From contig KB308144.1 of the NCBI GenBank assembly GCA_000328365.1, positions 62,221-126,220 on the forward strand: 64,000 bases of DNA, written 5' to 3'. The translations under genes and the position numbers were made by a program. The DNA comes from Capitella teleta. Taxonomy: Eukaryota > Annelida > Polychaeta > Capitellidae. The notes under the pieces were generated by a model, which did not search any database, was not told the origin of the DNA, and saw only the letters and a list, made by a program, of their open reading frames with translations. How positions within the stretch are numbered: the first letter of the stretch is position 1; every line of letters begins with the position of its first letter. This document shows positions 43,032 through 61,147 of the stretch, in pieces.

Positions 43032-46000
43032 CTGCAGTTTGGAGCAGTCTAGTGAGTTGTGACCATGGCGGGCACACGTAAATCATAAAGGAAGAAAATT
43101 CTCCCTCTATACGTAAGTCAAATATTCAAAACACGTATCCATAAATCTCACCACACGTTCCTACTCATACGGCGATCAGATGGCTTCTTACTTTTGAGCA
43201 TCGAATACAATTCACGTTTGGTCGAGTTCTGTGAGATGATCCCTTCGTGGTGAAGCTTCTGATGTTTTGCCCCAAATCACATTAATCTTTGTCCACAACG
43301 AGATTTCGTGCACAGATGAAACGCAACAAAACGTTTCGTGTCTTCTCTTAATTTCAAGTGATTCGTATAATATTGGGGAGAAAAAGTGTCTCATTCAGAT
43401 TAATTGCTCACATTCACGTTTTGTTTAAATAAATGCCTGGATTGTGGACTACTTTTAACAACTTGCTAAATAATTCATCAGGAATTTGGATGATTGAATT
43501 AGTCTATCGGTGATATCGCATACGTTACCCAGATATGGTTAACTCAAGCAGTGAACTAATAGTGCCAGTACACGTACTAGAACCTTAATGACTCTTGTAC
43601 GATGTCCATGAAATGAGTTTCATGGAATCTAACTGTCTAACTATAAAGGTATGGGTGCATCGTAGAAAAGAGGGAGGGTCTCTCCAACGTATAATTATAC
43701 TTTTTGTGATCTGATCCACAGGAGATGGAATCGTTGGATTTATATCCACCAACAGCACATGCACACCCATTCTCTATTTCCCTTCATCCAAGCGACGCTG
43801 CTACAACATCGAAACGGAAGCCATGCATGCAAACCCATGAGATTTATAGACGTCGGTATAATATATACTACATATAGTAGATACTCGTTATTCAATATGT
43901 CGTGGCTCAAATTCAAAGTGCGGTTAATGGAACTTTGAATGTCAGGAATCGTTTCAGTCGATTATCGTGCTATTATTCAGTCGAAAATTGTATATTTCTG
44001 CTTACTAACACCCATCCACACATTTCACGTAATTCTATACTTCTCTACTATTATTCCCGGGTCTTAGCCACTATTTTTTAAATTTCATTTTCGTGAATAA
44101 ATAATCCACATGTATACAGAGCAGAAGATGTTTCTTCTGCGACAGATTCACCGAAGACTGCTGTTCTGAAGGAGCCATCCCTTTCGCACTTCAAGCTTTC
44201 ATCTTCAATCTGAATTCACCTGCTAATAGTTCAGCTTTTGATGGTTACTCAACCTGTTCTGATCAATTAGCATCTCAACAAATTCAGGTAATATGCATTA
44301 ATTAGTCTAATTAACCTTCACTACCTCCCGTGATGACCAACGGCGTGTGGGTCTATTCAACCAGGTTGGAAATTAATTCACGCCTCCCGTCAACCTGTTC
44401 TCTTACATTTTACGGTTTCCTGAATCGATAATCAATTTCTATGCTTTCTTATTCTGACGTTGACCCTTTGATGTTAGGGTTCAAACGGTGCGACATTACG
44501 TACTCAGCATCCAAATTACAGATTATACGGGCGTAAAAATCGGTAAAATACGTGCACCACCCTTATATACGAATGTGTTGTGATGTTACTGGTCGTCACA
44601 GAATTTTTAAAATCTTAATATTTTCTACTAGTTCGGTGCTATAGTGTTAGCGACAGTACGCAGGTACACTTACAGTTATACGTATTTTAATCTCGATCAA
44701 ATTATCACATTTTAAACTTTTTTTATCCGCCCAATATATTCAATATCATTACATTATTGTAATAATTATGGTCGATTTCAAACGGGAACCAAAGAAGTCG
44801 TCGGAACATCACAAATTCTGAATGTTTTGGCGCCAAAACTTATGGAATCCAAATAATCCATTTCATTCACTTAACGGAATTTCAGTCCTTTGGTGAAGGA
44901 AGCCTTCTCTATATTTCGCTTCTGGACAGATGCAAGAAAACAAACGAATCCATTCCTCCCGGGACTACACTAGTAGTGCTCCCGTTTTGACAGCAGTCCT
45001 CAAAAACCCTCACCTCGTTTGAAGGTTCTATTTGAATTCACGGCTTCCGACGAACTATTACGCAACATGTGTAATCAGATATGACATAATAGAGTACTCT
45101 GCTTACATAACGAGCTAAACCGCGCTCCATACTGGGAATGATCGCCATTGTTTTTAAAGTAGTATGGCCATTTTGCTGATATGCCTTAGAGCTGAATAAG
45201 TATGACAGAACTGTGTTTTTATCTTTGATGTTTGCGGATCATTTAATCTATTTGGATTTAATCAACTATGAGTTATCTTTTAATTAAATCGGATTGTTTC
45301 TCGTTGGTTAACTGGAAGCCCGGTTTTGTTAACTTGTTTATACAACGTGAATACATAGTGGTACCCTCTCATAGGACGCTCTGTACCCACTCGTTCACAA
45401 TCAAATTAATTACGTAATCCAAGTGGAGCACTCATTTCATGACCATTGAGCAATGCATACAATTATTGTTACTGCATAAAAGCGAGCAACAAACCTCATA
45501 CGGACCAAGACCCGGGACCCAGGGCTTTCCACTCTAATGGCTGTCCATCTACGAACAGCCAACTTTGCTCTCGTTTGTTACTAAAACCATGAAACAATGT
45601 CTGGGCTCCAAACCGCTTCTGAAGAGCATGAAATTGTCAGATTAAATGATCAATCAATGTCAATCATTAGCTGCATCATGCATGTCATTCATTTTTCAGC
45701 AATACACGTATAATAGTTGCCGCCTCTCTTTCTTTTCCCATGTAAAATCTTTGTGGCTGATTGAGTCTAATTGGTATTAGGCGCCCCTTTGTTCATTCTG
45801 TTTCCAGCACCCTTCTTCACACGTTTCTCCATACCACCTCAGGTATGTTACTTTTCCCTATTCTCAATCCAAACGCTCTCAACTCCGAGTCTCTCCCAAA
45901 CCCAGGGCCCCGGACCATGAATAAGCTTCACTGAACGCATAAATGAGGCAACGCAATCGATTTATTGTTTGTTTGGGAGTGTTATTGTTGTGGCAGTAGC

Positions 46001-46084
46001 ACTAATGTTTATCTCCTAAAATCACAACAAACTAAGTAGAGAGTTTTCAAGCGCGTACAAAATATGACATTCCCCAATGCTCGT

Positions 46085-46150
46085 TCAGGGGTTCATAAGA
46101 TATTGCTCGCTTCGCGATCACTCACCACTCGCATTTAAATGTCCCCCCCC
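46085..46150 (-). repeat. Dispersed repeat shared with the MITE at 41.1 kb
   Basis: The minus strand reads CATTTAAATGCGAGTGGTGA then GTGATCGCGAAG, nearly the same as CATTTGAATGCGAGTGGTGA then GGGATCGCGAAG at about 41123-41155 inside the mariner-like MITE. It probably derives from a related, more decayed copy. Confidence 0.5.
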
Positions 46151-46379
46151 CCCTCCACCTCATTCAAAATTTACTTTTTACTTGGTTTCTTTGTATAAAT
46201 GGGGGCAGAATAACATTTTAGCAAATTTTCGTTTTCAAAATAGAGTAGATAAGATCACTTTTGGCTCTCTCTGCATATGCATTTACACATTCACATACAC
46301 TTTCACACTTATGGATTTAGTTTCTAGAACAAAACAAAAACAAATCACACGATTTCAACTATGACATAACAAAGATATA

Positions 46380-46385
46380 TTTATT
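46380..46385 (-). promoter_or_regulatory. Candidate ovo polyadenylation signal
   Basis: TTTATT on the plus strand is AATAAA for the ovo gene, about 385 bases beyond its stop codon. Confidence 0.5.
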
Positions 46386-46717
46386 GCAAAATCAATAATT
46401 GTGAAAACATAAAGAAATTAACATTACGCATGCAGTGCGCAGGCAAAGGGCATTTGGAAGACTGTTAGCAGAACAACAAATATTATAATTATAAGTATTA
46501 AACTACATGCATAGTTAACGAATCAATAAAGTGGCTTTTTTTCACATTCACACACATTTCACAATCAATTTTCACATTCACACCGATAACAGAATAAATT
46601 TCTTCGAAAAACATATACAATAATCTATAAAATGTATATCCAGCATATCTATACTTCAATGAACACGAAAGTGGTAGATTACTCAGCAACAGTTTCGTGA
46701 TTGTGCACGCAAATTGA

Positions 46718-52014
<5,297 letters not shown>

Positions 52015-52330
52015 TAACTGTTTGACACACAGTGACACACTGGCGAGTAAGTAGGGAGGACAGAGTAAACTTCGTCTTATAAGTTCACCCAAACAGCGAA
52101 CCCCTTAACAAGGCCTCAGGTATGCAGCCGAATACCTGCCTTCCATTCCCAGCAGCCAATCAGAGGACAGGACCCACGCGCCAAACGGTGCACGCTCGAG
52201 CGCCTCTCCCTGACCCGCCCGTTAACCTATACCCCACCCCCTCTGCAACCCCTTAAGGCTCCCTCTACCCCTACTGCACGCTCTTATCGGGCGTGAGCAC
52301 GTTCCTTTCAAGTTTTGTAATTGGTAGCCT
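52015..52330 (-). promoter_or_regulatory. Ovo 5' UTR and promoter region (candidate)
   Basis: This holds the sequence directly upstream of the ovo start codon. It changes from AT-rich to a GC- and C-rich tract around 52140-52300, consistent with a promoter. The same-frame ATG at 52092 could give a 26-residue N-terminal extension; that would hide the SNAG-like motif from the N-terminus. Confidence 0.35.
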
Positions 52331-55300
52331 TAGGTAGAAAATCAAAAGATTCACCGACAATTCATCATTACCATGGTAACACTGGCCCACTCGTGGTCAT
52401 GAAAGTACTTCAGACATGAGTACTTGCATCCTCGGTAACAAGTGGATTAAAGTGATTGATACTGATAGCAGAATGACTGAACTGATATACTCACAGTTAT
52501 AAGTGAGATAACTGGATCTTCTCAGAACTGAAGCAAGGGGAATTTTGTTCTTGGGGTATTTTTGAAAACTTACGAGAAATATTTTCTGAGCTGATTTTCT
52601 AGGTTGAAGTTCTTATACTGTTATAGAGTGCGGGTGTATGGTAGAAAAAAATGTCATCCATTTTATTGACCAACTGGTCATCATTGCAACTGACCAGTGA
52701 GCAATCCATCATGAACATGATGGCTGTTAATGGTAAAAATCCAGTAAAGGTGAAATATGCCGGTCACACATGCAGGTCAGGCAACCAATTGCGCATCTAT
52801 AATGCTCATAAAACAAACGATCATGAGGAGTATAAAATGTTTATAATTATATACACTCAAAATGACCAAACAGTTCTTCATTTACGGATACAAATTAGCC
52901 CCGCTACAAGTGTGCCTTCTTCCAAACTTTAGCCTTCTGATAGCAAAAAAATTATGAATTAAACCTGAAACCTTATTGATCAAGTTTCAACTCGATGCAA
53001 TGCATTCCTATGCAACCATCATCTCGTAAACACAATAAGGGTGCCATTAATCTCGACATTTTCTTAAAAAATACCTTTGCCAAAAAAATCCCCTTTCTTA
53101 ATTTCATAAATCATCAATTCTATTGAAGATGTTGTAAGCCCCAGCATCCTGCCTCAATGAGCCCTACCATAACGGTGAATAGTGCGCAGGAAACATGCAT
53201 GATCGACAACCTCTGCTTTCTATATCTCAGCTCCCCCCTCCCCTTGATAACAACATCCTAATGACATCTTTTAGGGTTCTTGACGCTATAAGAGAACAGG
53301 ATGCAGCCACCCTTCACATGCGAGGGGAGGGAGGGTGTCTTCCGTTAACTATCAATACTTTTAGCACTCGAGGCTAATACATGTATCGTGAATCTGTGAT
53401 TGGTGTCACGAGTCTTCATTATTACAGTGCTGATTTCTATTTGAGTACTTATTCCGGTGAATGTTTTGAATATATATTATGATATATCGCACGAATTGCC
53501 ACCTCGGGGTGCGATCCAATGATCAGCTCGGCAAGAAGATCGTGTATGGTTGGCACATCCGTCTTGTCTTAACATACTTATGACATTGACATTTATAGAG
53601 TTTTAAAAAAAAAAAAAAAAGAAATGTGATGCGTAATTTGGAAAATGATTGAAATTGGGATTGGGATGTTTCGCATTCAATAGTTCTCTATATTCTACAT
53701 CATTTCGCAAATTTACGCGTGGGTTAATCTCTACTTTAGTGAATGGCCATAATATTATATCCCCGTTACCTACGATTCGGTTCCCCAATACATGCTTTTA
53801 ATGTACTACGTGTTGTAGCCACTGAATCATTGGAAGACTGGCGGACTTCCCCAGCGACCTCTGCCTCCGGTACGCCATTCGTCACAGGATGTGTTCACTG
53901 TTCAGTGGTACACATGTGGTGAGCTACCTATAACAGGCCAAGCGGAATCAATGTCATAAGATGTACCTGTATAATTATATACTGTGATATACAGCACAGA
54001 CATTACTTCAGTGCTCTAGTGTTGCGTTACACTGTTATCTTAACTATTGGCTAATCCAAACGTTGGAGATAGATGTTTCACAACGGAAATCTCAGGCGGC
54101 ATTCACGTAACATGGTATTATTTAGAAGGGTTTTAGTGCTGACACAAATTGCTCTGTGCTTGAACGAAGTGTCAGACTAGGAAAAACATGCGGATAACCT
54201 GTCATTTAGGACATTAGGGGAGGGAGTGTGCTTACGTCATTCAATAGTTTTGTGTGTCTTTTTCTCTTAGCTCCGAGGCAGTGGCCTATAGATACAGAGA
54301 TAATAGCAGTGTCTGCAGAACTCTATATGTCCTATAGCAGTACTATACTACGGTGTATGCCATTGGTTGCGGGCTGAAACGATTAAATTAGCACATTAGG
54401 CACCGTTTACGATGCAGGTAACACAGGTTATTCTGTTGCATAAGACTAATAATAGTGGTGTCATGCTGTTGTTTATATAGGTGTTGAAGTGTAGGTATAT
54501 TTTAACTGCACGTTGTAGAAATGTGATCCGTACTCAAATACTCTACTGTATCGTTAACGGGTCTCACTGAGTGAAAGCATTTTTTTCCCTTTTTTCTTGA
54601 CCGCTATATCCTACCGCAAGACACCGCTACAAAAGCCCTCGGGGCATTCTGCTGTATACTTAGTAAGCCACTATACGCACTCTGAGTCTACACTCTGTAG
54701 TACTTGTGCAAATTATAACTCAAGTCTCTGTTTTGTGCTTTCTTTGCTTTGAATAATTTAGAATTATAGGCTGATTTGTACCCCGTGGATTCCTCCTCTC
54801 TCACCAACACTTACAAGAAAACAATTGTACTCGTTGCTAAATTGTGGTGATTAACTAAAAACACAATCAGCCAATATCACAAGACATGCTGGCTGTGCAC
54901 AATACTATAATATATTGCTCCTGCTCAAAGAATTTATAGTAAAGTTACATTATAGCTTCATAGGAAAAATACCGTACGAGTGTTCAAGCATGCATCTCAT
55001 TTAAATGTACAAGTTATAAGAGACTAGGGGCGATGGTCCTCTGGCGATAGGAAATAATGCCAAAGGGCGAGTCATTTCAGGGCCCGTTATATAATTGTAT
55101 ATACATGTATTATATGTTCTTACATTTGAGCTCAGCAGGAGATCAATATGCGCGTGGATGAAGTCATAAATGTCAGATTGTCATCCGCCCACATATGAGA
55201 CACTTCTGCTTGGGCAAGATGGGTGACATGAAGACCTGGAATGTCGAACTCTATGACATTTGAATGTTCCCCGATGTAAACGATAAAGTTAATGGAAATG

Positions 55301-58300
55301 GAGTGTCCTGTTAGCGTACTAAGCACTGGCTTACCATCGCCCTATTCAAAGATGTCACGCTATTATAGACAGCGAGACGCATTTTATTCGCGCCATTCAT
55401 CGAAGGACGATCTCAATTCTCTAGGTACTTAATTACTTAGTACTAATTATGAGATTGGTACGCGTGCACATTCGCATGCAAGCGTGAAAATTGGTGTCAA
55501 TTTGACATGTCAAATTGAGCGCAATTCGAACGCTTCGGTTGTCAAGCGAGAGCTCTTGCTAAAACCAGGGCCCGTTGCTCTCACTTGCCCGAGGCGGATG
55601 TGACGTCACGACAAGATGGAGTCCTCCCTTACGACATAAGGAGATGAGCCCACGAATGGACGAATGGAAAATGGAGATGTTGTTACGAATTGTCACATTT
55701 GTCACGTCGAAGGGGTTTTAATGCAACGTTCGTGTGACAGACATTCCGAGTGGTACACTACACCGGAAAGCGATTGAAATATCGCCTTATGTCATGTTAG
55801 CTCCGCCAAGTTTACTTTTCTTTGACATTTTAACTGCTCTTTTCACATTTTCGGTCACTGTGTTTGGGTTGCATGCCAGCGTGAAGAAAATGCGAATTAA
55901 TTTTTTTTTCAAACAAAATAACAGCGGTTTTAAAAAGTCACCCAAGCGGGCAGCGAGATCAGATTATAGCGCATGCACAGCGCCGTTTGCACGAAGGCCA
56001 AAAACGGAAGTGTCATTATATCCTTTTTGAAAATGGATATTAGCTTGAATTTTTCTCCACTCTGATAAAATCACAAAGCGGTCAGGCATTTTATGCGAGT
56101 TTAAGACCCCGCTGAGCCATTCGGGGTCACATTGGCGGAGTTAATTTCCAATCGCGTGGTATGTTGAATTATGAGCAGCCATCTGTCGCACTGTGCAACC
56201 CTCTTCAAAGTATCCAGCCGACTAATCAAAATACTTGAAAATACTTGACAAGTTTCATTTGCGTCGAGTACAAATGCGGCGGCTGCTGAGATTATTTGTG
56301 GCTTAAAAAGATCTCAACGTAAATTGGCATCTCGAGATCCCGCATGTTTATTTATAAACGCAGTGCTGGAATTCCCGATATTTTGCCAACAAATTATTCT
56401 AACCGTCAGAATTAATTTTGATTTAAATTAATTGTGTGAAATACTGAAATTCATGTTCAATCGCTATTTTTGAAAAGTGACACTGATTTTGTAAATCCAT
56501 TTCAGCGGGAGTGGGGTATAATGTTAGCTTTATAGTGCTTGGCTAGCTATTTTGAATTTTGATTTAATGACGTGTTGGCTGGGATTTCATTTTGAGTATG
56601 AGTTGCCATTTCATCATTGGGATGACATTCCATATTCATCCATATAATTGCATATCGCAAATTACGTGAATGAACATTCTGGAAGGAGATTCTCAAATGC
56701 TGTAATTACACGAGTATCAGTGATATTATTGTGGCAATCAAACTCATGTCGATAAACGGTATTTCATGTGGGTCTACGTTGTAAATTTGGAATGCCATCG
56801 TACAAAATAATGAACCCGGCTGATATAATTATATGGACTGATATCAGCATTGTTGGGCCTGCAGGAATCTTGCATGCTGATAAAGGAGCTCAGAAGTGTG
56901 GATGTTTGAGGGTTCACTAATCATTGCCCTATCACACAGGCATTCTGTTTATTCATGTGATGTTGTACACGTGATAATTTATTTATCACAGTTGATTTTC
57001 TTTTACATTATTTCTCGGTTATCAAAACCGACCAGGATGCCCATGTACAGAGCAACTACATCGCATCACAGGGAAGTTCAAAGGATTTTTTTTTCTTAAA
57101 TTTTTATAGGTTTATGAATTCATGTTTCATGGGTATTCATGTAAAATCACAAGCGATAAAACTCGAAATGGAATGCTATGGGAAAGAAGAAAAAAAAAAA
57201 AAAGAAGAATGCGATTATTCACCGAGATTAATTGTCGGCAGAGATCACGACCTTCATAGCAAGAGGTCACAATGAAGGTCATATCCCGAGGGTTAAAGGG
57301 CATCTCCTTGTCATTCATATCAACAGAGTTAACAATGCTGACCCAACAGAGCGTGGAAACTCCTCCGTTATTGTGCAGAATGGGCAGAGACCTAGCTGGC
57401 ATGCAGGGTTGTCAAACCCTCCCCCTCCCAACCTGCATCCTACCCCGTTATGGAAATACGCAGTAGAATCCGACACCTTTTCCCGTATCACATAGGGAAC
57501 TACCACGGTGTATCAAGTGTCCCCATCAAAGACCCTAAACTGTGAGAATATTACGTAATAAAAGAAAGAATCCGTTTTATTACAACCTGTTTTTATTGCA
57601 ACCTGTATCTGAGTGCGATTGCGCACCTTGAGGCGTGTGCCACCCTGTGTGTTGCGATGATTAGTCTTCTGTTTGAGGAGCTGTGTGACCTGTTCAGGTT
57701 ACGTCATCAATGGGCGTGAGGGTCCTCTGAAGGTGAATACAATAGTCTGTGATGCATTGCTGATTGCCTCTATTCTCACATCTAACCGAATCTGTGCTTG
57801 CTTCGAGGTGAAGTAATAAACTTTCTCCTATGTAGGCCAATACTCTATTGTAAAATTCAAATTTACCGTATGTGAAGTGGAAGGGGACTTTGTTGTATAC
57901 TAGTCGGGGTGAAATAAGGAAGCACATATAGTTTGATTTATGAATACATGTATACATTGTACACTCGTGTAATGTGCATCATGACATTGATAGAGCACAC
58001 GATTTCTCGTTAAATTGTCACATCGTATTTTAGGGGGAAAATGCGACTTTGCTCCTCTATTTTTCAAATTTGCAGCGCACTAGTAATTTTCACTTTCGAA
58101 TTAATCGAGCAATTTGACTGGTTAAATGAGTTACATTTTCATTAAAATTTGTTCGCATTTGATGACGGTCAATATTGACCTTGTTTCGCATCGGTCAGCA
58201 ACGCTAGATCAACATTACTCACGCGCTCAATGCTTTCAAAGAATAATGACTTGATTGGGAAATGATTTCAATTAAATACACCTGTAATTAATTCGATGAC

Positions 58301-60097
58301 CACTGTTCCTAGATGAGCACGTGTCAAGACTTCAGAGGTATTTTTCCAATTTAGCGCCAGATCGATTACTCAATCAGGTCTTTCAGAGTTATCATTACAC
58401 CCCGTTTGAAGTAAGTCCCGCGCGAAGAGAAGGTATCAATTATGGCGGTATTAAGACTTTAATTAAGGCGAGCGCCGTGCAGGTAAATGAGTGGGTCAGC
58501 ACAGTGAGCACCAGACACCCTTTTGAACAATCTAAAGGGATTTGGATGGGTTTCATTCATCCTTGGACATTTATCAGGTTGATGATGATTTGAAAATGCA
58601 ACAACCGGTGAAAGACACGCATGCTGGCAAATGGTTGCTTGCGCGTAAAAATTAACATTGAAAGTACCACATATATAAACCCTAATAACCCAATACTGGG
58701 GTATAATTATTACAACAACAAAATAGCACACGGCTGCTATGTTGCAAGAGGCCTAGCTTTGTGCTAACTCAGTATGTGTAAGCCCATAATCGGCATAATC
58801 GTATATTTAAGCTATATTTGGCACTGCTCGTGTCCATCTATTTACAAGTATAACATCACGAACAAATTACAATCTTACATGTAATGTATGATGTACACTA
58901 TGGGTCTAGCTACTATAACAGTATAACTACAACATCCGCTGAAGTAAGATAACCGGTAGCCCCGGCAGCTGTCCACGTGTAACGGGTTAATGCGTCTTAC
59001 CAAGCATTGTGAATAAATTTGTCCTGTACTGAATTTACCGGAAGACCGTTAACCTTTCATAGATTACACGAGTATACCTTATATCAAAATCAGAGAGGAT
59101 GCTGAGTACCAGTATCTGTATTTTTCAGCTTCTTATAGAAGTGCAATCAAATAATTCAAGAGCTATCTTCCGCAATCGAAAATTCAAGGCTCGTTGGGTG
59201 TGTAGTTGCTGCATGTAGTGATTGTTGTCGCCAGTAATGCATGCTGCACTCGCGACCTTTGCCCTATGTCACTGTGTCACTCTTGTTCACGTGTACACTT
59301 CAATTTCATGATATTTCTGAATCAAATTCGGAAACTTCAGCGTCCGACCACACATGTGATTCTTATTCATATGCTCAGGAATTTGAAGTCTATCAGAGTC
59401 AGTTCGATGTGTCCTAAATGGTCAATTAATAAACTCATGGAATGAAAAGAAGGAAAATTGTGCTTGGTTAAACAACAATAGAGATGAAGAAAGAAAGTTG
59501 TTCATTTCCGATATCTCACAAAATCCTGCATCGAACTGAATCAAACATTAGTCATTCTTTGACGGTTCGCGAGTATTTTCCACCTTTCGTTTCTCAATGC
59601 CTAGTCTAAGCACATTGGAAAGAGCATGCATATTAGGGATGATGCAGGCTACCATTACTGTACGACATGTTTCGCGCATTTTAACTGTATACTAGGGCTA
59701 AACTGCACGCCTTCTGTCGACGCTTCATCATCATAGGGACATCTACCCCTCTTGAAGCGCCGTATAACCGACTCTGCATTATGGCACGGCAGTACTTGCG
59801 GTGGACCTTTGCGACTGGCCCAGGAGAGGATATGAATTCTCATCCGCAGCATGCGGCGTTATGTGCATGGCCTGCATTGAGACAACGGGCCATATTCCAT
59901 ATTAATTTTGTGATTCGGCACTTTACAAAATAAAATTATTTCTGATTTATTTATTATTGCTTATAAAGTACGTAGCTTTTTCACTTGGTCCTGACGGTGA
60001 TTGTGTTTCAATCAACACAAAAGTAGAAAAAAAGTAGAAAAAATATAGTAGGCTGTAGACTATAATCACATAATTTTGGACCCACAAATTCTAAGTC
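52331..60097. other. Intergenic desert between ovo and tRNA-Lys
   Basis: About 7.8 kb, AT-rich, without a recognisable gene or transposon coding region. Items noted are a CRE palindrome at 55601 within a small CpG-richer stretch (55.5-55.7 kb) and a 22-bp palindrome at 55497-55518. Open frames up to about 98 codons have no recognisable similarity. Confidence 0.55.
55497..55518. repeat. 22-bp perfect palindrome
   Basis: TCAATTTGACATGTCAAATTGA is self-complementary without a loop. Its core TGACATGTCA is two abutting TGACA half-sites of the TALE-homeodomain (TGIF/MEIS) type. Confidence 0.8.
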
Positions 60098-60107
60098 AAA
60101 AGTGGTG

Positions 60108-60180
60108 CGCCCAACGTGGGTCTCGAACCCACGACCCTGAGATTAAGAGTCTCATGCTCTACCGACTGAGCTAGCCGGGC
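60108..60180 (-). tRNA. tRNA-Lys (anticodon CTT)
   Basis: The 73-base minus-strand sequence folds as a complete tRNA. The acceptor stem is GCCCGGC/GTTGGGC with two G-U pairs, the A box TAGCTCAGTCGG and B box GGTTCGAGACC are intact, and the anticodon loop is ACTCTTAAT with CTT. It is nearly identical to animal cytosolic tRNA-Lys(CTT). There is no intron, and CCA is not encoded. A TTTT pol-III terminator lies 6 bases downstream (60098-60101). It appears functional. Confidence 0.97.
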
Positions 60181-60218
60181 AGCTGACAAACGGTAACTTA
60201 TAAGTAAGAGCATAACTC

Positions 60219-60254
60219 TTTTTTTTTTTTTTTTTTTTTTTCTTTTTTTTTTTC
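60219..60254. repeat. Poly-T tract
   Basis: A run of T with one C, about 40 bases upstream of the tRNA on its own strand; it has no clear origin. Confidence 0.95.
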
Positions 60255-61147
60255 CTTGCTGAGAAGGAAATGGTCTGAAAAGCTTACTGCAATCATCAGT
60301 TTGAACGAAGATGATCAGTTGTTTTGGTTCATGCTTTTAGAGATAAGCGGAGATGGACTTACAAAATCATAACGCATTATTTCATGCATGGTCGATGGAA
60401 TGTGGGGCTTATAACTATAGTTGCCCCCGCCGAGAGGTTATGTTATACGCATTCGTAAGCTGCCTGCCTGTTCATCTTGCCCCCTCGATGACTCCTTTGC
60501 TGAGTGAACAAGTGGCATTTACTAAAACTAGAGCGAAATGTGTAAAAGAGCTGAGATCAACCTCTTTATCCAGCATCCCTTTCCTACCTCAGCTGGATGA
60601 AGCTTTTATTTCAAGCGGATTGTGGGGAAACGGCGAAAATCGAGGCGCTCGTTCAAGTCAAAAGAAGTCCGTTATGAAGCAGTCAGGAGTCCGTTATGAT
60701 GGACGCGTCGACCGTTACTCGTTTGGATTTTCCGTTTCCGTTATGATATGAACACATCAAGCCACAGGCAAATGTCTCCATGTAAATGCATTGTGAGCAG
60801 ACTTATGAATCACCCTGTACGTAATGCTCGTATCATAACGCACCAGAATTCCAACCGAACAAAATGTTATCAAGTAGAGTTAGCGACATACTAATAGCTT
60901 AAGGCTTTTTGTATGAACCCTGATCCAATAAAATGCGGCTGTAACTCAAGGTTGTTTCCTAGAAGAGGAATAAAGTACTACAATATTGACTCAAACGAAG
61001 CAATAAAAAACTTGCGACCTCGCCACCGAATCGAGGGAGGTTCAGTTCGACGATTTCCAGTGGATCACGGCGCAGTCATCGCCGGCAAAAACTGCTTCTA
61101 ATTTCTCATTTATATCTGGCTAATCATCAGATAAATCAACAGATATC
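60255..61147. promoter_or_regulatory. Upstream region of MCTS1
   Basis: This includes the probable MCTS1 promoter and 5' UTR. A 132-codon plus-strand frame (60353-60751) has no recognisable similarity. It contains repeated CCGTTATGA blocks, so I treat it as non-coding. Two TGCGTTATG-type motifs lie at 60369 and 60834. Confidence 0.4.

Larger units (their letters stand above)
39378..46379. other. Intergenic desert between the protocadherin and ovo
   Basis: About 7 kb between the convergent 3' ends of two genes, AT-rich and with no recognised coding sequence. It contains one mariner-like MITE (40943-41623), a hairpin (43003-43031), a CRE palindrome (39722), two TGCGTTATG motifs (42251, 42919) and a short duplicate of MITE-internal sequence near 46.1 kb. 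Confidence 0.6.

Noticed and set aside
45485-45535. Possible tRNA or SINE at GACCCGGGACCCAGG
   Set aside because: No matching A and B boxes or foldable arms are present.
52651-52932. 93-codon plus-strand frame upstream of ovo
   Set aside because: Unrecognised, low-complexity AT-rich region, with no supporting signals.
60353-60751. 132-codon open frame upstream of MCTS1
   Set aside because: No similarity recognised. It contains repeated CCGTTATGA blocks and has no supporting splice or start context; kept only as a note in the upstream region.
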